DNA of 64,000 nucleotides, from positions 43,172 to 107,171 of the forward strand of contig DATKUY010000038.1 in assembly GCA_035530375.1 (NCBI GenBank), written 5' to 3'. Shown piece by piece: positions 33,683 to 41,965 of this stretch. This DNA comes from Sulfuricella sp035530375 (GTDB taxonomy: Bacteria; Pseudomonadota; Gammaproteobacteria; Burkholderiales; Sulfuricellaceae). The translations under genes and the position numbers were made by a program. The notes under the pieces were generated by a model. That model worked only from the letters and a program-made list of their open reading frames with translations, made no database searches and was not told the origin of the DNA. How positions within the stretch are numbered: position 1 is the stretch's first letter; every line of letters begins with the position of its first letter.

Positions 33683-33701
33683 TGACACGCAAATCGTGTC
33701 A
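33683..33701. promoter_or_regulatory. Inverted repeat upstream of first Lys/Ala-rich gene
   Basis: TGACACG, a five-base spacer and CGTGTCA form a perfect 7-base dyad 35 bases before the ATG. It could be an operator of a dimeric regulator or a leader hairpin. Confidence 0.4.
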
Positions 33702-33736
33702 ATTGAATTCAACCTTAACTAGTTAAAGGAATTAAA

Positions 33737-33952
33737 ATGAGCAAACTGTTGTCCGCCCTGATCGCCGCTGCTTTCGCTGCCGTTACTTTCTCCGCTGTTG
33801 CTGCTGATGCTGCCGCTCCTGCTGCCGAAGCTCCTAAGGCTGAAGCTGCCAAGCCGGCCAAGAAAGCCAAGCATGCCAAGAAAGCCAAGCATGCCAAGAA
33901 AGAAAAGAAAGAAGAAGCCGCTCCTGCTGCTGAAGCCGCTCCTGCCAAGTAA
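33737..33952 (+). CDS. Small exported Lys/Ala-rich protein (first of a tandem pair)
   Basis: The 71-residue protein has a signal peptide MSKLLSALIAAAFAAVTFSA with likely cleavage at AVAADAA. The mature part is almost all Ala, Lys, Glu and Pro, including a repeated KAKHAKK unit. It resembles acid-shock (Asr-like) and other highly charged periplasmic peptides in composition, but no function can be assigned. The ribosome site AAAGGA precedes the ATG. It is followed by a perfect terminator hairpin and then by a paralogue at 34169. Confidence 0.82.
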   Translation: MSKLLSALIAAAFAAVTFSAVAADAAAPAAEAPKAEAAKPAKKAKHAKKAKHAKKEKKEEAAPAAEAAPAK

Positions 33953-33962
33953 TCTCGGCATA

Positions 33963-34002
33963 GCAATAAAAAAGGCAGGGTTCGCCCTGCCTTTTTTATT
34001 GC
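33963..34002. terminator. Perfect terminator after first Lys/Ala-rich gene
   Basis: GCAATAAAAAAGGCAGGG, a TTCG tetraloop and the exact complement give an 18-bp stem ending in TTTTTT. The A-run in the left arm makes it bidirectional. It is very similar to the terminator after the paralogue, so the duplication included it. Confidence 0.93.
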
Positions 34003-34168
34003 GTTTCTACCCACGCAACGGCAAAAAAAACCGTATCTGGTAAAAAAACATTCCATCTTGTCAACCCCATGGAAGACTTATACGTTATACTTCCAACGCC
34101 GTGAATTTTACGGTGTTAAATCAAACCATTAATTTCGATTTATTAAGTTAAATAACAGGGAATCCAAA

Positions 34169-34399
34169 ATGAACAAATTGCTGACCGCATTGATCGCCGC
34201 TTTCGCCGCTGTTTCTTTCTCCGCTGTTGCTGCTGACGCTGCTAAAGCCACCAAAACTGAAGCCAAGGTGGAAGCTAAGGCAGAAGCCAAGGTAGAGGCC
34301 AAGAAAGACGAAGCCAAAAAAGACGACAAAGCTGCCAAAAAAGGCGCCAAGAAAGGCGCCAAGAAAGAAGAGAAAAAAGACGACAAAGCTGCCAAGTAA
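34169..34399 (+). CDS. Small exported Lys/Ala-rich protein (second of a tandem pair)
   Basis: The 76-residue protein shares its signal peptide with the previous gene (MNKLLTALIAAFAAVSFSA, AVAADAA). The mature part is built of EAKVEAK-like and KKGAKK repeats, ending in KKDDKAAK. It is rich in Lys, Ala, Glu and Asp and lacks Cys, His and aromatic residues. It looks like a duplicated copy with a diverged mature region; the family and role are unknown. A 200-base gap with its own leader separates the two. Confidence 0.82.
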   Translation: MNKLLTALIAAFAAVSFSAVAADAAKATKTEAKVEAKAEAKVEAKKDEAKKDDKAAKKGAKKGAKKEEKKDDKAAK

Positions 34400-34418
34400 T
34401 TTTTACTTCGCATCATCT

Positions 34419-34449
34419 AAAAAGGCAGGGCGCAAGTCCTGCCTTTTTT
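34419..34449. terminator. Bidirectional terminator between Lys/Ala-rich gene and queE
   Basis: AAAAAGGCAGG, an eight-base loop and CCTGCCTTTTT form an 11-bp stem with a six-T run. It reaches the queE stop codon at 34448-34450, so it can stop transcription from both sides. Confidence 0.88.
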
Positions 34450-35095
34450 ATTTTCCCCGCCCATCGCCCCATAACAGCTTGTGCAACTGGATTTGCAGCC
34501 GTACGGGCAGGTTGTCGCGCAGCATCCATTCTGCCAGCACAGTCGGTTCAAGCTGACCTTGCGATGCCGACAACAGCACTTGGCAATGATCGGCGATATG
34601 CCTCTCGCCAAGCACCTGTTTCATCCACAGATAATCCTCTTCGCCGCACAGCACGAACTTCACTTCATCCTGCGGTGTCAGACATTCCAGATTTTCCCAG
34701 CGGTTTCTTTCGGATTCGCCCGAGCCCGGCGTTTTGATATCAAGTATCCTGGAAACGCGCGGATCGACATTGGAGATATCCAGTGCGCCGCCGGTTTCCA
34801 GCGACACCGCATAGCCCGCATCGCATAGCTGCCGCAGCAGTACCAGACAATTCTTCTGAGCCAGCGGCTCGCCGCCGGTCACCGTGACATAGCGCGCATG
34901 ATATTGCGCCACCTTGCCGAGAATTTCCGGCAATTCCAGTATTTCCCCTTCCTGAAAGGCGTAGGAGGTATCACAGTAGCTGCAGCGTAGCGGGCAACCG
35001 GTCAGGCGGACGAACACCGTGGGCAAACCGACGCGGCTGGTTTCACCCTGCAGGGAATAGAATATTTCGTTGACGCGCAGCGTGGGCAGAGGCAC
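34448..35095 (-). CDS. queE: 7-carboxy-7-deazaguanine synthase
   Basis: The start is taken as GTG 35095, seven bases after the cpoB stop, giving 215 residues, the usual length. The protein has NEIFYSLQGETSRVGLPTVF, the radical-SAM cysteines in TGCPLRCSYCDTSYAF (CX3CX2C), VTVTGGEPLAQKN and LETGGALDISNVD. It converts carboxy-tetrahydropterin to CDG on the way to preQ1 and queuosine. A longer in-frame reading to 35230 would overlap cpoB and encodes unrelated residues. Its place after tol-pal-cpoB is a known arrangement. Confidence 0.93.
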   Translation of the reverse strand: MPLPTLRVNEIFYSLQGETSRVGLPTVFVRLTGCPLRCSYCDTSYAFQEGEILELPEILGKVAQYHARYVTVTGGEPLAQKNCLVLLRQLCDAGYAVSLETGGALDISNVDPRVSRILDIKTPGSGESERNRWENLECLTPQDEVKFVLCGEEDYLWMKQVLGERHIADHCQVLLSASQGQLEPTVLAEWMLRDNLPVRLQIQLHKLLWGDGRGK

Positions 35096-35102
35096 TGACT
35101 GG

Positions 35103-35900
35103 CTATTTGATCTTGGCAAGGCGATTCTTGGCCAGAACCGCCGCATTGCTGAGTGGATATTTCGCCACGATGCTTTCCAGCGTTTTCCTTGCTGCTGCCG
35201 TATCGCCCAGCCCCTGCTGGCAACTGGCAATATTCAGCAGCGCATCCGGCACCTTGGCGCTATCGGGAAACTGGCTGGCCAGTTTCTGCTGGCTGGCAAT
35301 CGCATTTTTATAATCGCGCAGGTTAAAGTAGGAATTGCCGATCCAGTAATGCGCGCTGGGAGCTAACTGGCCGTTGGGATAGGCGCTGATGAAGCGCTGA
35401 AAACCGGCGATGGCGCCCTGGTAATTTCCTGCCCTGAATAAAGCCAGAGCGGCATCATATTCTTGAGGCTCATCAACAGTATCTGTGCCGGCGGCCGGAG
35501 CCACCTGCGTCGGATCAGGAGCCGCCTGCTTGCCGGGATTGGCCTGAACCGGCGTTTCCGAAACAGGTCCGCCAACGCGCTCCAGCTTGCGCAAGCGATT
35601 ATCGAGATCGACATACAGATCGCGTTGCCGCTTCTGCGTGGTTTCGATGTCGTGGGTCTGTACTTCAATCTGTCCGCGCAGCGTGGCCAGATCAGACTTG
35701 AGCGCGTCCAGCTGGGACAACAGCCCCACACCCTGGGATCGCGAAGTATTCTCCATTTGCGCAACGCGCTCCTCCATCCCCTGAATCTGCTGCTGCAACG
35801 CAGCAATTTTCTGGCGGGCTTCATCGTCCGAGAACAGCCCGGCAGAACACAGCGAAACACCGCCAAGGAACAGGATCAGGAAAAGCGCGAGGCGACGCAC
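35103..35900 (-). CDS. cpoB: Cell division coordinator CpoB (YbgF)
   Basis: The 265-residue protein uses a GTG start. A signal peptide (to about residue 20) precedes an N-terminal coiled coil (KIAALQQQIQGMEERVAQME), a Pro/Ala-rich linker and C-terminal TPR repeats beginning EYDAALALFRAGNYQGAIAG. This is the standard YbgF layout. It binds TolA and links the Tol system to PBP1B-driven septal peptidoglycan synthesis. It begins three bases after the pal stop codon, as part of the tol-pal operon. Confidence 0.95.
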   Translation of the reverse strand: MRRLALFLILFLGGVSLCSAGLFSDDEARQKIAALQQQIQGMEERVAQMENTSRSQGVGLLSQLDALKSDLATLRGQIEVQTHDIETTQKRQRDLYVDLDNRLRKLERVGGPVSETPVQANPGKQAAPDPTQVAPAAGTDTVDEPQEYDAALALFRAGNYQGAIAGFQRFISAYPNGQLAPSAHYWIGNSYFNLRDYKNAIASQQKLASQFPDSAKVPDALLNIASCQQGLGDTAAARKTLESIVAKYPLSNAAVLAKNRLAKIK

Positions 35901-35903
35901 GGC

Positions 35904-36419
35904 TTATTCGCCCTGGTAAACGATATCGGCGCGACGATTTTCCTTCCAGCAGGATTCGTCATGGCAAGTAGCGCGGGGTTTTTCCTCGCCAAAGCTGACA
36001 GTCTCAATCTGGCTGTCCGGCACGCCCAGCACGTTCATCATTTTCCTGACGCTGTCGGCACGACGATTGCCGAGGGCAAGGTTGTACTCGCGGCTGCCGC
36101 GTTCATCGCAATTGCCCTGCACGGCCACCTTGGCATCCTTGTGACCGGTCAGGTACTTGGAATGCGCTTCAACCAGCGGCTTGTACTCGTTTTTTACATC
36201 GTACTTGTCGAAATCATAAAAAACGCTGCGCTTGGAAAGAATGTTGTTGGGGTCTTTCAAAGGATTGGCTTCAACCGCTTTCTGCTCCGACGGCGCGGTC
36301 TGGGCGGTCTGAGACGCGGATTTGTCCTCAACCCCGGCCTTGGGTTGCTCTTTCACATCCTGCCCTGCGCAACCGGCCAACAGGCTGACTAACAAAGTAC
36401 CGAGCAATATTTTATTCAA
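35904..36419 (-). CDS. pal: Peptidoglycan-associated lipoprotein Pal
   Basis: The 171-residue protein starts at TTG 36419, behind AGGAGAAGAG. A lipoprotein signal ends SLLAGCAGQD. The C-terminal OmpA-like domain has VFYDFDKYDVKNEY, VQGNCDERGSREYNLALGNR and RADSVRKMMNVLGV, which bind diaminopimelate in peptidoglycan. With TolB it tethers the outer membrane during division. The last residues include a pair of cysteines (TCHDESCWKENRRAD), as in other Pal proteins. Confidence 0.96.
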   Translation of the reverse strand: MNKILLGTLLVSLLAGCAGQDVKEQPKAGVEDKSASQTAQTAPSEQKAVEANPLKDPNNILSKRSVFYDFDKYDVKNEYKPLVEAHSKYLTGHKDAKVAVQGNCDERGSREYNLALGNRRADSVRKMMNVLGVPDSQIETVSFGEEKPRATCHDESCWKENRRADIVYQGE

Positions 36420-36451
36420 TTTCTCTTCTCCTCATTGGAATTACAGTTAAA

Positions 36452-37756
36452 TTACTGATCCTTCGACAACGGCCCCCATTCGGGCTCGCGCACATCGCCA
36501 AACCGGGTGGACAGCCGCTGCTTTACCCGGCCATCGCTCGAAACAGCGGCCAATATTCCGCGCCCACCAATTTCTGTTGCATAGAGTAACATTTTACCGT
36601 TGGGCGCGAAACTGGGGGATTCATCCATGTGCGTATCGGTCAGCACTTGCATCTGGCCAGACGCCAGATCCTGCAGCGCGACATTGAAGGAAGATCCGTT
36701 AATACGCTGGATGAATGTGAAACTTTTTCCATCCGGGCTGAAATGCGGGGAGACGTTGTAATCACCCTCGAAAGTCAGGCGCTGCGCGCCATTGCCACTG
36801 ACGGCCATGCGGTATATCTGCGGACTGCCGCCGCGATCGGAGGTGAAAATGATTGACATGCCATCCGGCGAAAAGCTGGGTTCAGTATCGATGGAAGAAC
36901 TATAGCTCAAGCGCTTCAGCCCGCTGCCATCGGCATTGACCAGATAAATCTGCGAACTGCCGTCCCTGGTCAGCACAATGGCGAGCTGCTTGCCGTCCGG
37001 CGACCAGGCCGGCGCGCTGTTGTTGCCTTTGAACTGGGCCAGCACCTGGCGCCGGCTGCTGGCAAGAGACTGGATATAAATGATCGGTTTTTTGCGCTCG
37101 AACGACACATAGGCCAGTTTGGTGCCGTCTGGCGACCAGGACGGGGAAATGATCGGCTCGTTTGACGCCAGCACGGTCTGGGCGCCGTAGCCATCCGCAT
37201 CCGCCACCTGCAGTTCGTAGCGTTTGCCACTCTTGACGATGTAAGCGATGCGGGTGCCGAATACGCCGACATCGCCGGTCAATTTTTCGTAAATCAGGTC
37301 GGCGATCTTGTGCGCCGTGGCGCGCAACTGGGCGGCATCGATAATGTAACTATAGCCGGCAAGCTGCACCTGCTTGACCGCGTCGAGCAGGCGAAAGCGC
37401 ACTTCCAGCTTGCCATCCGGGCGTTGCAAAATACTGCCGATCGCCAGCGCCTCGGCGCTACGCGCGCGCCAATCCTGGTAATTCACCTCGGCCGGCTCAT
37501 GCGGTTCGGGCGTTATCCCGACGGAATCGACAATTTTGAACAGGCCGCAACGCTGCAAATCAGCCGCGACTACGCTAGTAATCGCCTGCGGCAACAGGCT
37601 TTCGCCGGCAAACGGCACGACCGCAACCGGAACCTGATTGGCACCGCTGCCAACGATCTCGATGGTCAGCGCTGCATTTGCGCTTCCCGATGCCGCCAGC
37701 AACACGGCAACAAAAAAATGCCCAAAATTCATTATCCGATTTATTGCCATTCTCAT
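36452..37756 (-). CDS. tolB: Tol-Pal system beta-propeller protein TolB
   Basis: The 434-residue periplasmic protein has a signal peptide ending SGSANAALTIEIV, an N-terminal anticodon-like domain and a six-bladed propeller with repeats of the type SWSPDGTKLAYVS, AWSPDGKQLAIVL and SFSPDGMSIIFTSDRGG. It links Pal to TolA. The start is ATG 37756; Met3 or Met9 are possible alternatives. It follows tolA by 40 bases. Confidence 0.96.
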   Translation of the reverse strand: MRMAINRIMNFGHFFVAVLLAASGSANAALTIEIVGSGANQVPVAVVPFAGESLLPQAITSVVAADLQRCGLFKIVDSVGITPEPHEPAEVNYQDWRARSAEALAIGSILQRPDGKLEVRFRLLDAVKQVQLAGYSYIIDAAQLRATAHKIADLIYEKLTGDVGVFGTRIAYIVKSGKRYELQVADADGYGAQTVLASNEPIISPSWSPDGTKLAYVSFERKKPIIYIQSLASSRRQVLAQFKGNNSAPAWSPDGKQLAIVLTRDGSSQIYLVNADGSGLKRLSYSSSIDTEPSFSPDGMSIIFTSDRGGSPQIYRMAVSGNGAQRLTFEGDYNVSPHFSPDGKSFTFIQRINGSSFNVALQDLASGQMQVLTDTHMDESPSFAPNGKMLLYATEIGGRGILAAVSSDGRVKQRLSTRFGDVREPEWGPLSKDQ

Positions 37757-37796
37757 TTAAAAAATTCCATCCCTCAAAAACGGCTTGGGCCGCTTC

Positions 37797-38600
37797 TCAG
37801 TCATTAGGTTGAAGTTCCAGATGAAGTTCCCTGAACTCCCCAAAAAGACCTGATTCTGCCGGCGGCAAGGGCAACGGCTGCGCCAGCAAAATCGCCTTCT
37901 CGATGGCCTGGTCGCACATGACGTTGCCGCTCGGCTTCCTGAGCCTTGGTTCCATCAGCAATTGGCCCGTGGGCATTAACGTAATATCAAACTCCACTTT
38001 TGGATTATTCAACTGCTGGCAAGTCTGATTATTGATAAACCGCTTAACCTTGTCGCTAATTTTCCGCCTGTAGCCATCTACTTCACGCTGCCTGGCCGAT
38101 GCCTGTTGCCTGGCGATAGCCTGTGCCGCTTCCTGCTGCTGGCGCATCGCCTCGCGCTGCTGCTCCTGCACGAGCCGCTCCTGCTTCAGCTTTTCCTGCT
38201 GCTGGCGCTTCAGCTCGGCCTGCTCGCGTTTCTCCGCTTCGGCTTTCTTCTGTTCCTCGAGTTTTTTCAGCTCTTCCTTGCGCTTCTTTTCCTTTTCTTT
38301 CGCCTTGAGCTCGATGTCGACCTTGGGCGGTTTGGGCTGCTCCACCTTGGGCTCCGGTTTCGGTTGCGGTTTCGGCTCCGGCACTGCTTTCGGTTGCGGT
38401 TTCGGCTCCGACTCGCGTTTTGGCGCCACCTTTTGCGCCGGCGCGGGCAGGCTGGACCACAACTCCGCCATCACCGGCCCGGCTTCCCTGCTCTGCCAAC
38501 TGACTCCGAACACCAGCACCGCAATAAAAATCAGGTGCACCAGAACAGCCAGAACAATCGCCCACTTCCTGCCCGGTTCCTTGCGATCTGTCGGCGGCAT
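37797..38600 (-). CDS. tolA: Tol-Pal system protein TolA
   Basis: The 267-residue protein has one N-terminal membrane helix (WAIVLAVLVHLIFIAVLVFG), a long Lys/Glu/Gln/Pro-rich helical region (residues about 55-175, runs such as KPQPKPEPKVEQPKPPKV) and a C-terminal globular domain with NQTCQQLNNPKVEFDITLMP and CDQAIEKAILLAQPLPLP. It spans the periplasm and couples the TolQR motor to TolB-Pal. It overlaps the tolR stop codon by one base. Confidence 0.95.
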   Translation of the reverse strand: MPPTDRKEPGRKWAIVLAVLVHLIFIAVLVFGVSWQSREAGPVMAELWSSLPAPAQKVAPKRESEPKPQPKAVPEPKPQPKPEPKVEQPKPPKVDIELKAKEKEKKRKEELKKLEEQKKAEAEKREQAELKRQQQEKLKQERLVQEQQREAMRQQQEAAQAIARQQASARQREVDGYRRKISDKVKRFINNQTCQQLNNPKVEFDITLMPTGQLLMEPRLRKPSGNVMCDQAIEKAILLAQPLPLPPAESGLFGEFRELHLELQPND

Positions 38601-39019
38601 TATCCAGCCCGGGGCTTCGCCAGCAGCCCGACTTTCTTCACATGGTTGCTTTGCAGCTTGTCCATCACGTTCAGCACCGCCTCATAGCGCACGTTTTTGT
38701 CCGCCGAGATCACCACGGCCTGCTCGGGGTTACGCTGTTGCTGTTCCCTGACCGCGTCGACCAGCTCGTCCAGGGTAACTTTGCGCTCCGCGCCGGATTT
38801 CTCGCGGTCGCGCAAATGCAGGCTGTTGTCCGTGCGAATCTCCACCTCCAGCGGCGCCACCGGGGGCTTGAGCGATTGCCCCACAGAAGGCAACTCGATC
38901 TGCCCCGGATTGATCAGCGGTGCAGTCACCATAAAAATAATCAGCAACACCAGCATCACGTCGATATAAGGCACGACGTTGATCTGGTTCATGAAGCGGC
39001 GGGGGCGACGATTCATCAA
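38600..39019 (-). CDS. tolR: Tol-Pal system proton channel protein TolR
   Basis: The 139-residue protein has the ExbD/TolR fold: one membrane helix beginning NVVPYIDVMLVLLIIFMVTA, with the essential aspartate (YID), then a periplasmic domain with ISADKNVRYEAVLNVMDKLQ. It overlaps tolQ by four bases (ATGA type). With TolQ it uses the proton gradient to drive TolA. Confidence 0.96.
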   Translation of the reverse strand: MMNRRPRRFMNQINVVPYIDVMLVLLIIFMVTAPLINPGQIELPSVGQSLKPPVAPLEVEIRTDNSLHLRDREKSGAERKVTLDELVDAVREQQQRNPEQAVVISADKNVRYEAVLNVMDKLQSNHVKKVGLLAKPRAG

Positions 39020-39696
39020 GTATTCGTCTGCCTTTGCAGGATATTGGAAAATTCCTCCATGAAGCTGTCGAAGCGGGTCGCCAGCCGATCCACGTCATGG
39101 GAAAAATGATTGTAGGCGAGCACCGCCGGAATCGCCGCGAACAAGCCCATCGCCGTGGCAATCAGCGCTTCGGCGATGCCCGGCGCGACATGCGCCAGGG
39201 TCGCCTGCACTACGTTGGAGAGGCTGCGGAACGCGTTCATGATGCCCCACACCGTGCCGAACAGGCCGATGTAGGGGCTGACCGACCCGACCGAGGCGAG
39301 GAAAGCCAGATGCTGCTCGAGTGCGTCCAGCTCGCGCTGGCAGGCCGCGCGCATGGCGCGGCGGGTACCCTCCATGATGACCGCGACATCCATCCGCCCC
39401 TGCCGCTTGAGCTTGAGAAATTCCCTGAAACCGGCCTCGAAAATCTTTTCCATCCCCACCGCCTGCGTCCGGCCTGAACTGACACGCTGGTACAGGTTGC
39501 TGAGATCGGCGCCGCTCCAGAACTCATCCTCGAACCTGTCCGCCTCGCGCACCGCAGCGCGGATGGAAAACATCTTGCCGAAAATAAAATACCAGGACAG
39601 CCCCGAGGCCATCAGCAGGATCAGCAGGACCAATTGTACCAGCACGCTGGCGTGTGTGATCAGGCTCAAAAAAGACAGGTCTTGCGTAACGTTCAC
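39016..39696 (-). CDS. tolQ: Tol-Pal system proton channel protein TolQ
   Basis: The 226-residue protein has three membrane helices (ASVLVQLVLLILLMASGLSW; IGLFGTVWGIMNAF; IATAMGLFAAIPAVLAYNHF). It includes the MotA/TolQ/ExbB signature GLFGTVWGIMNAFRSL and IAEALIATAMGLFAAIPAV. It partners TolR as a proton-driven motor. It overlaps the ybgC stop by four bases. Confidence 0.97.
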   Translation of the reverse strand: MNVTQDLSFLSLITHASVLVQLVLLILLMASGLSWYFIFGKMFSIRAAVREADRFEDEFWSGADLSNLYQRVSSGRTQAVGMEKIFEAGFREFLKLKRQGRMDVAVIMEGTRRAMRAACQRELDALEQHLAFLASVGSVSPYIGLFGTVWGIMNAFRSLSNVVQATLAHVAPGIAEALIATAMGLFAAIPAVLAYNHFSHDVDRLATRFDSFMEEFSNILQRQTNT

Positions 39697-40145
39697 GATA
39701 TCCTTTCAAGTTTCTCTCTAACCGGGGCGGGAATCTGTACTGGTTTGAAGGTTTGCCCGTTGACACAAACGATCTTGACCCGCGCCTTCACCAGCACCTC
39801 GCGACACAGCCCCCCGTCTGGGCGCTCCACCGTTTGATCCAGCTCGATCCAGCTGCGGCCTGCTTCGTGGAGGCGCACGCTTACCGTCAGCAGATCGTTG
39901 AACAGCGCGGGGCGAAGATACTCTATCTGCACAGATCGCACCACGAAAATCACTAAATGGTCACGCAGCAACTCCGGCTGCTCGAAACCCTGTGCGCGCA
40001 GCCACTCGGTGCGCGCGCGCTCCATGAACTTGAGGTAGTTGGTGTAATACACCACGCCACCGGCATCCGTATCTTCATAATAAACACGCACCGGCCAAGC
40101 GAACGTCTCGGCTTCAGACTGCGTCGATCCAGCGTGCTCACCCAT
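39693..40145 (-). CDS. ybgC: Acyl-CoA thioesterase YbgC (Tol-Pal associated)
   Basis: The ATG at 40145 gives 150 residues; an upstream in-frame ATG at 40193 is less likely. The hot-dog fold motif RVYYEDTDAGGVVYYTNYL has the catalytic Asp, and FMERARTEWLRAQGF and KARVKIVCVNGQTFKPVQIP follow. It hydrolyses short-chain or malonyl-type acyl-CoAs and is the conserved first gene of the tol-pal cluster. It follows ruvB by 66 bases, so the ruv and tol genes may share transcripts. Confidence 0.93.
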   Translation of the reverse strand: MGEHAGSTQSEAETFAWPVRVYYEDTDAGGVVYYTNYLKFMERARTEWLRAQGFEQPELLRDHLVIFVVRSVQIEYLRPALFNDLLTVSVRLHEAGRSWIELDQTVERPDGGLCREVLVKARVKIVCVNGQTFKPVQIPAPVREKLERIS

Positions 40146-40211
40146 TCCGGCCCCAGCAAGACCGGAATGCAGGATAGAGAGGAATCCTGACACCCGCCTG
40201 ACAACAACCGG

Positions 40212-41270
40212 TCACTGCGAGCCCTCCCACAAATCGCCTGACGACGACCTGGGCAGGGCAAGGCCGAAATGCAGGTAAGCCATTTGCGTCGCTACCCGCC
40301 CGCGCGGAGTGCGCATCAGATAGCCCTGCTGGATCAGGTAAGGCTCGAGTACGTCCTCGATGGTATCGCGCTCCTCTCCGATCGCCGCCGCCAGGTTTTC
40401 CACCCCGACCGGCCCGCCGCCGAATTTTTCCAGTACCGCCTGCAACAGCTTGCGGTCCATCATGTCGAGCCCGACCTTGTCCACATCGAGCATGATCAGC
40501 GCGGCATCCGCCACATCCCGCGTCACCCTGCCGTCCGCCTTGACCTCGGCATAATCGCGCACCCGGCGCAGCAGCCGGTTCGCGATGCGGGGCGTGCCGC
40601 GAGAGCGTTTCGCGAGTTCCGTAGCGCCGTCGTCGGAAAGCTCAACATCCATCAGCCCGGCCGAACGGGCCACGATCTGCTTCAATTCGCCGTGAGTGTA
40701 AAACTCCAGCCGCGCCACGATGCCGAAACGGTCACGCAGCGGGTTGGTCAGCATGCCGGCACGAGTAGTGGCGCCAACCAGCGTAAAGGGCGGCAGGTCC
40801 AGCTTCACCGAGCGCGCCGCCGGCCCTTCGCCGATCATGATGTCGAGCTGAAAATCTTCCAGCGCCGGGTAAAGGATTTCCTCGACGACCGGGGAAAGAC
40901 GATGGATTTCGTCGATGAACAGGACATCGTTCGGCTCCAGGTTGGTGAGCAGCGCGGCAAGGTCACCGGGGCGCTCCAGCACCGGGCCGCTGGTCTGGCG
41001 CAGATTGACCCCCATTTCGCGGGCGATGATATGCGCCAGGGTGGTCTTGCCCAGCCCCGGCGGGCCGAACAGCAGCACATGATCGAGTGACTCGCTGCGA
41101 CCGCGGGCCGCCCGGATGAATATCTCCAACTGTTCGCGCGCCTTCTCCTGTCCGACATATTCCTCCAGCGACTTGGGGCGCAAGGCGCGCTCCGCGGCCT
41201 CTTCCCGGGATGAAATCGGCGCGGCGGAGATCAGGCGGCTGCCGGCTTTGAGATCGTCTGTTTCGATCAT
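40212..41270 (-). CDS. ruvB: Holliday junction branch migration helicase RuvB
   Basis: The 352-residue AAA+ ATPase has LRPKSLEEYVGQEKAREQLE, Walker A LLFGPPGLGKTTLAHIIA, Walker B DVLFIDEIHRLSP, LVGATTRAGMLTNPLRDRFG (sensor I and arginine finger) and the C-terminal winged helix with GGGPVGVENLAAAIGEERDT. It drives branch migration with RuvA. Its ATG overlaps the ruvA stop codon by four bases. Confidence 0.98.
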   Translation of the reverse strand: MIETDDLKAGSRLISAAPISSREEAAERALRPKSLEEYVGQEKAREQLEIFIRAARGRSESLDHVLLFGPPGLGKTTLAHIIAREMGVNLRQTSGPVLERPGDLAALLTNLEPNDVLFIDEIHRLSPVVEEILYPALEDFQLDIMIGEGPAARSVKLDLPPFTLVGATTRAGMLTNPLRDRFGIVARLEFYTHGELKQIVARSAGLMDVELSDDGATELAKRSRGTPRIANRLLRRVRDYAEVKADGRVTRDVADAALIMLDVDKVGLDMMDRKLLQAVLEKFGGGPVGVENLAAAIGEERDTIEDVLEPYLIQQGYLMRTPRGRVATQMAYLHFGLALPRSSSGDLWEGSQ

Positions 41271-41857
41271 GCTTTGGAGGATAACAATTTAAGGGCCTGG
41301 CGGATGCTGTCGGAAACATTCAGGTCGCCGGGCAGTTGCTTGATCGCCCAGCCCGCTTCGCGCTCATTGTAGCCCAACGCCAGCAGTGCCTCCAGGACGT
41401 CGTTGCGCGCATCCCGCGCGTGCCCGGCCCCGGATGACAGCAAGGCCGCCGCCGCGCCCGGCAGCTTGTCGCGCAATTCCAGCAGCAGGCGCTCGGCGGT
41501 CTTCTTGCCGATGCCCGGAATCCTGGTCAGCCGGCCCACTTCCTGGGCAGCGACCACCTGGGACAATTCGGCGACCGACATACCGCTGAGGATAGTCAGC
41601 GCCAGCTTCGGCCCGACCCCGCTGATCTTGAGCAACTGCCTGAAAGCGGCGCGTTCATCCAGGGTGGCGAAACCGTAAAGCTGGTGCGCATCCTCGCGCA
41701 CGATCAGTTGGGTATGCAACGCGATTTTCTCGCCGAGGGCGGGAAGGTTATAGAAAGTGCTCATCGGCACGTCGATCTCGTAACCGACGCCGCCGACATC
41801 CACCAACACCAGCGGGGGATGCTTTTCGAGAAGAGTGCCGCTGATTCTGCCTATCAT
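41267..41857 (-). CDS. ruvA: Holliday junction binding protein RuvA
   Basis: The 196-residue protein has the N-terminal OB-fold (MIGRISGTLLEKHPPLVLVD), the helix-hairpin-helix pair with LLKISGVGPKLALTILSGMS and TRIPGIGKKTAERLLLEL, and a C-terminal domain III (EALLALGYNEREAGWAIKQL) that contacts RuvB. It is separated from ruvC by a 108-base gap containing repeated GGGTAATG blocks. Confidence 0.97.
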   Translation of the reverse strand: MIGRISGTLLEKHPPLVLVDVGGVGYEIDVPMSTFYNLPALGEKIALHTQLIVREDAHQLYGFATLDERAAFRQLLKISGVGPKLALTILSGMSVAELSQVVAAQEVGRLTRIPGIGKKTAERLLLELRDKLPGAAAALLSSGAGHARDARNDVLEALLALGYNEREAGWAIKQLPGDLNVSDSIRQALKLLSSKA

Positions 41858-41875
41858 TCAGATCTGCCTATCCGG

Positions 41876-41962
41876 ATCATGGGTAATGAGAGATGGGTAA
41901 GGGGTAATGGGAGAAACCCCGCGTGCCACCGTTTTTTATCACTCATCGCTCATCGCCCATTA
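41876..41962. repeat. GGGTAATG-type intergenic repeat, copy 1 (ruvC-ruvA)
   Basis: The gap contains GGGTAATGAGAGATGGGTAA, then AGGGGTAATGGG. The right end, TCACTCATCGCTCATCGCC and CATTACTG, is the approximate reverse complement of the left end. A second copy with the same words lies at about 45205-45297. Confidence 0.6.
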
Positions 41963-41965
41963 CTG

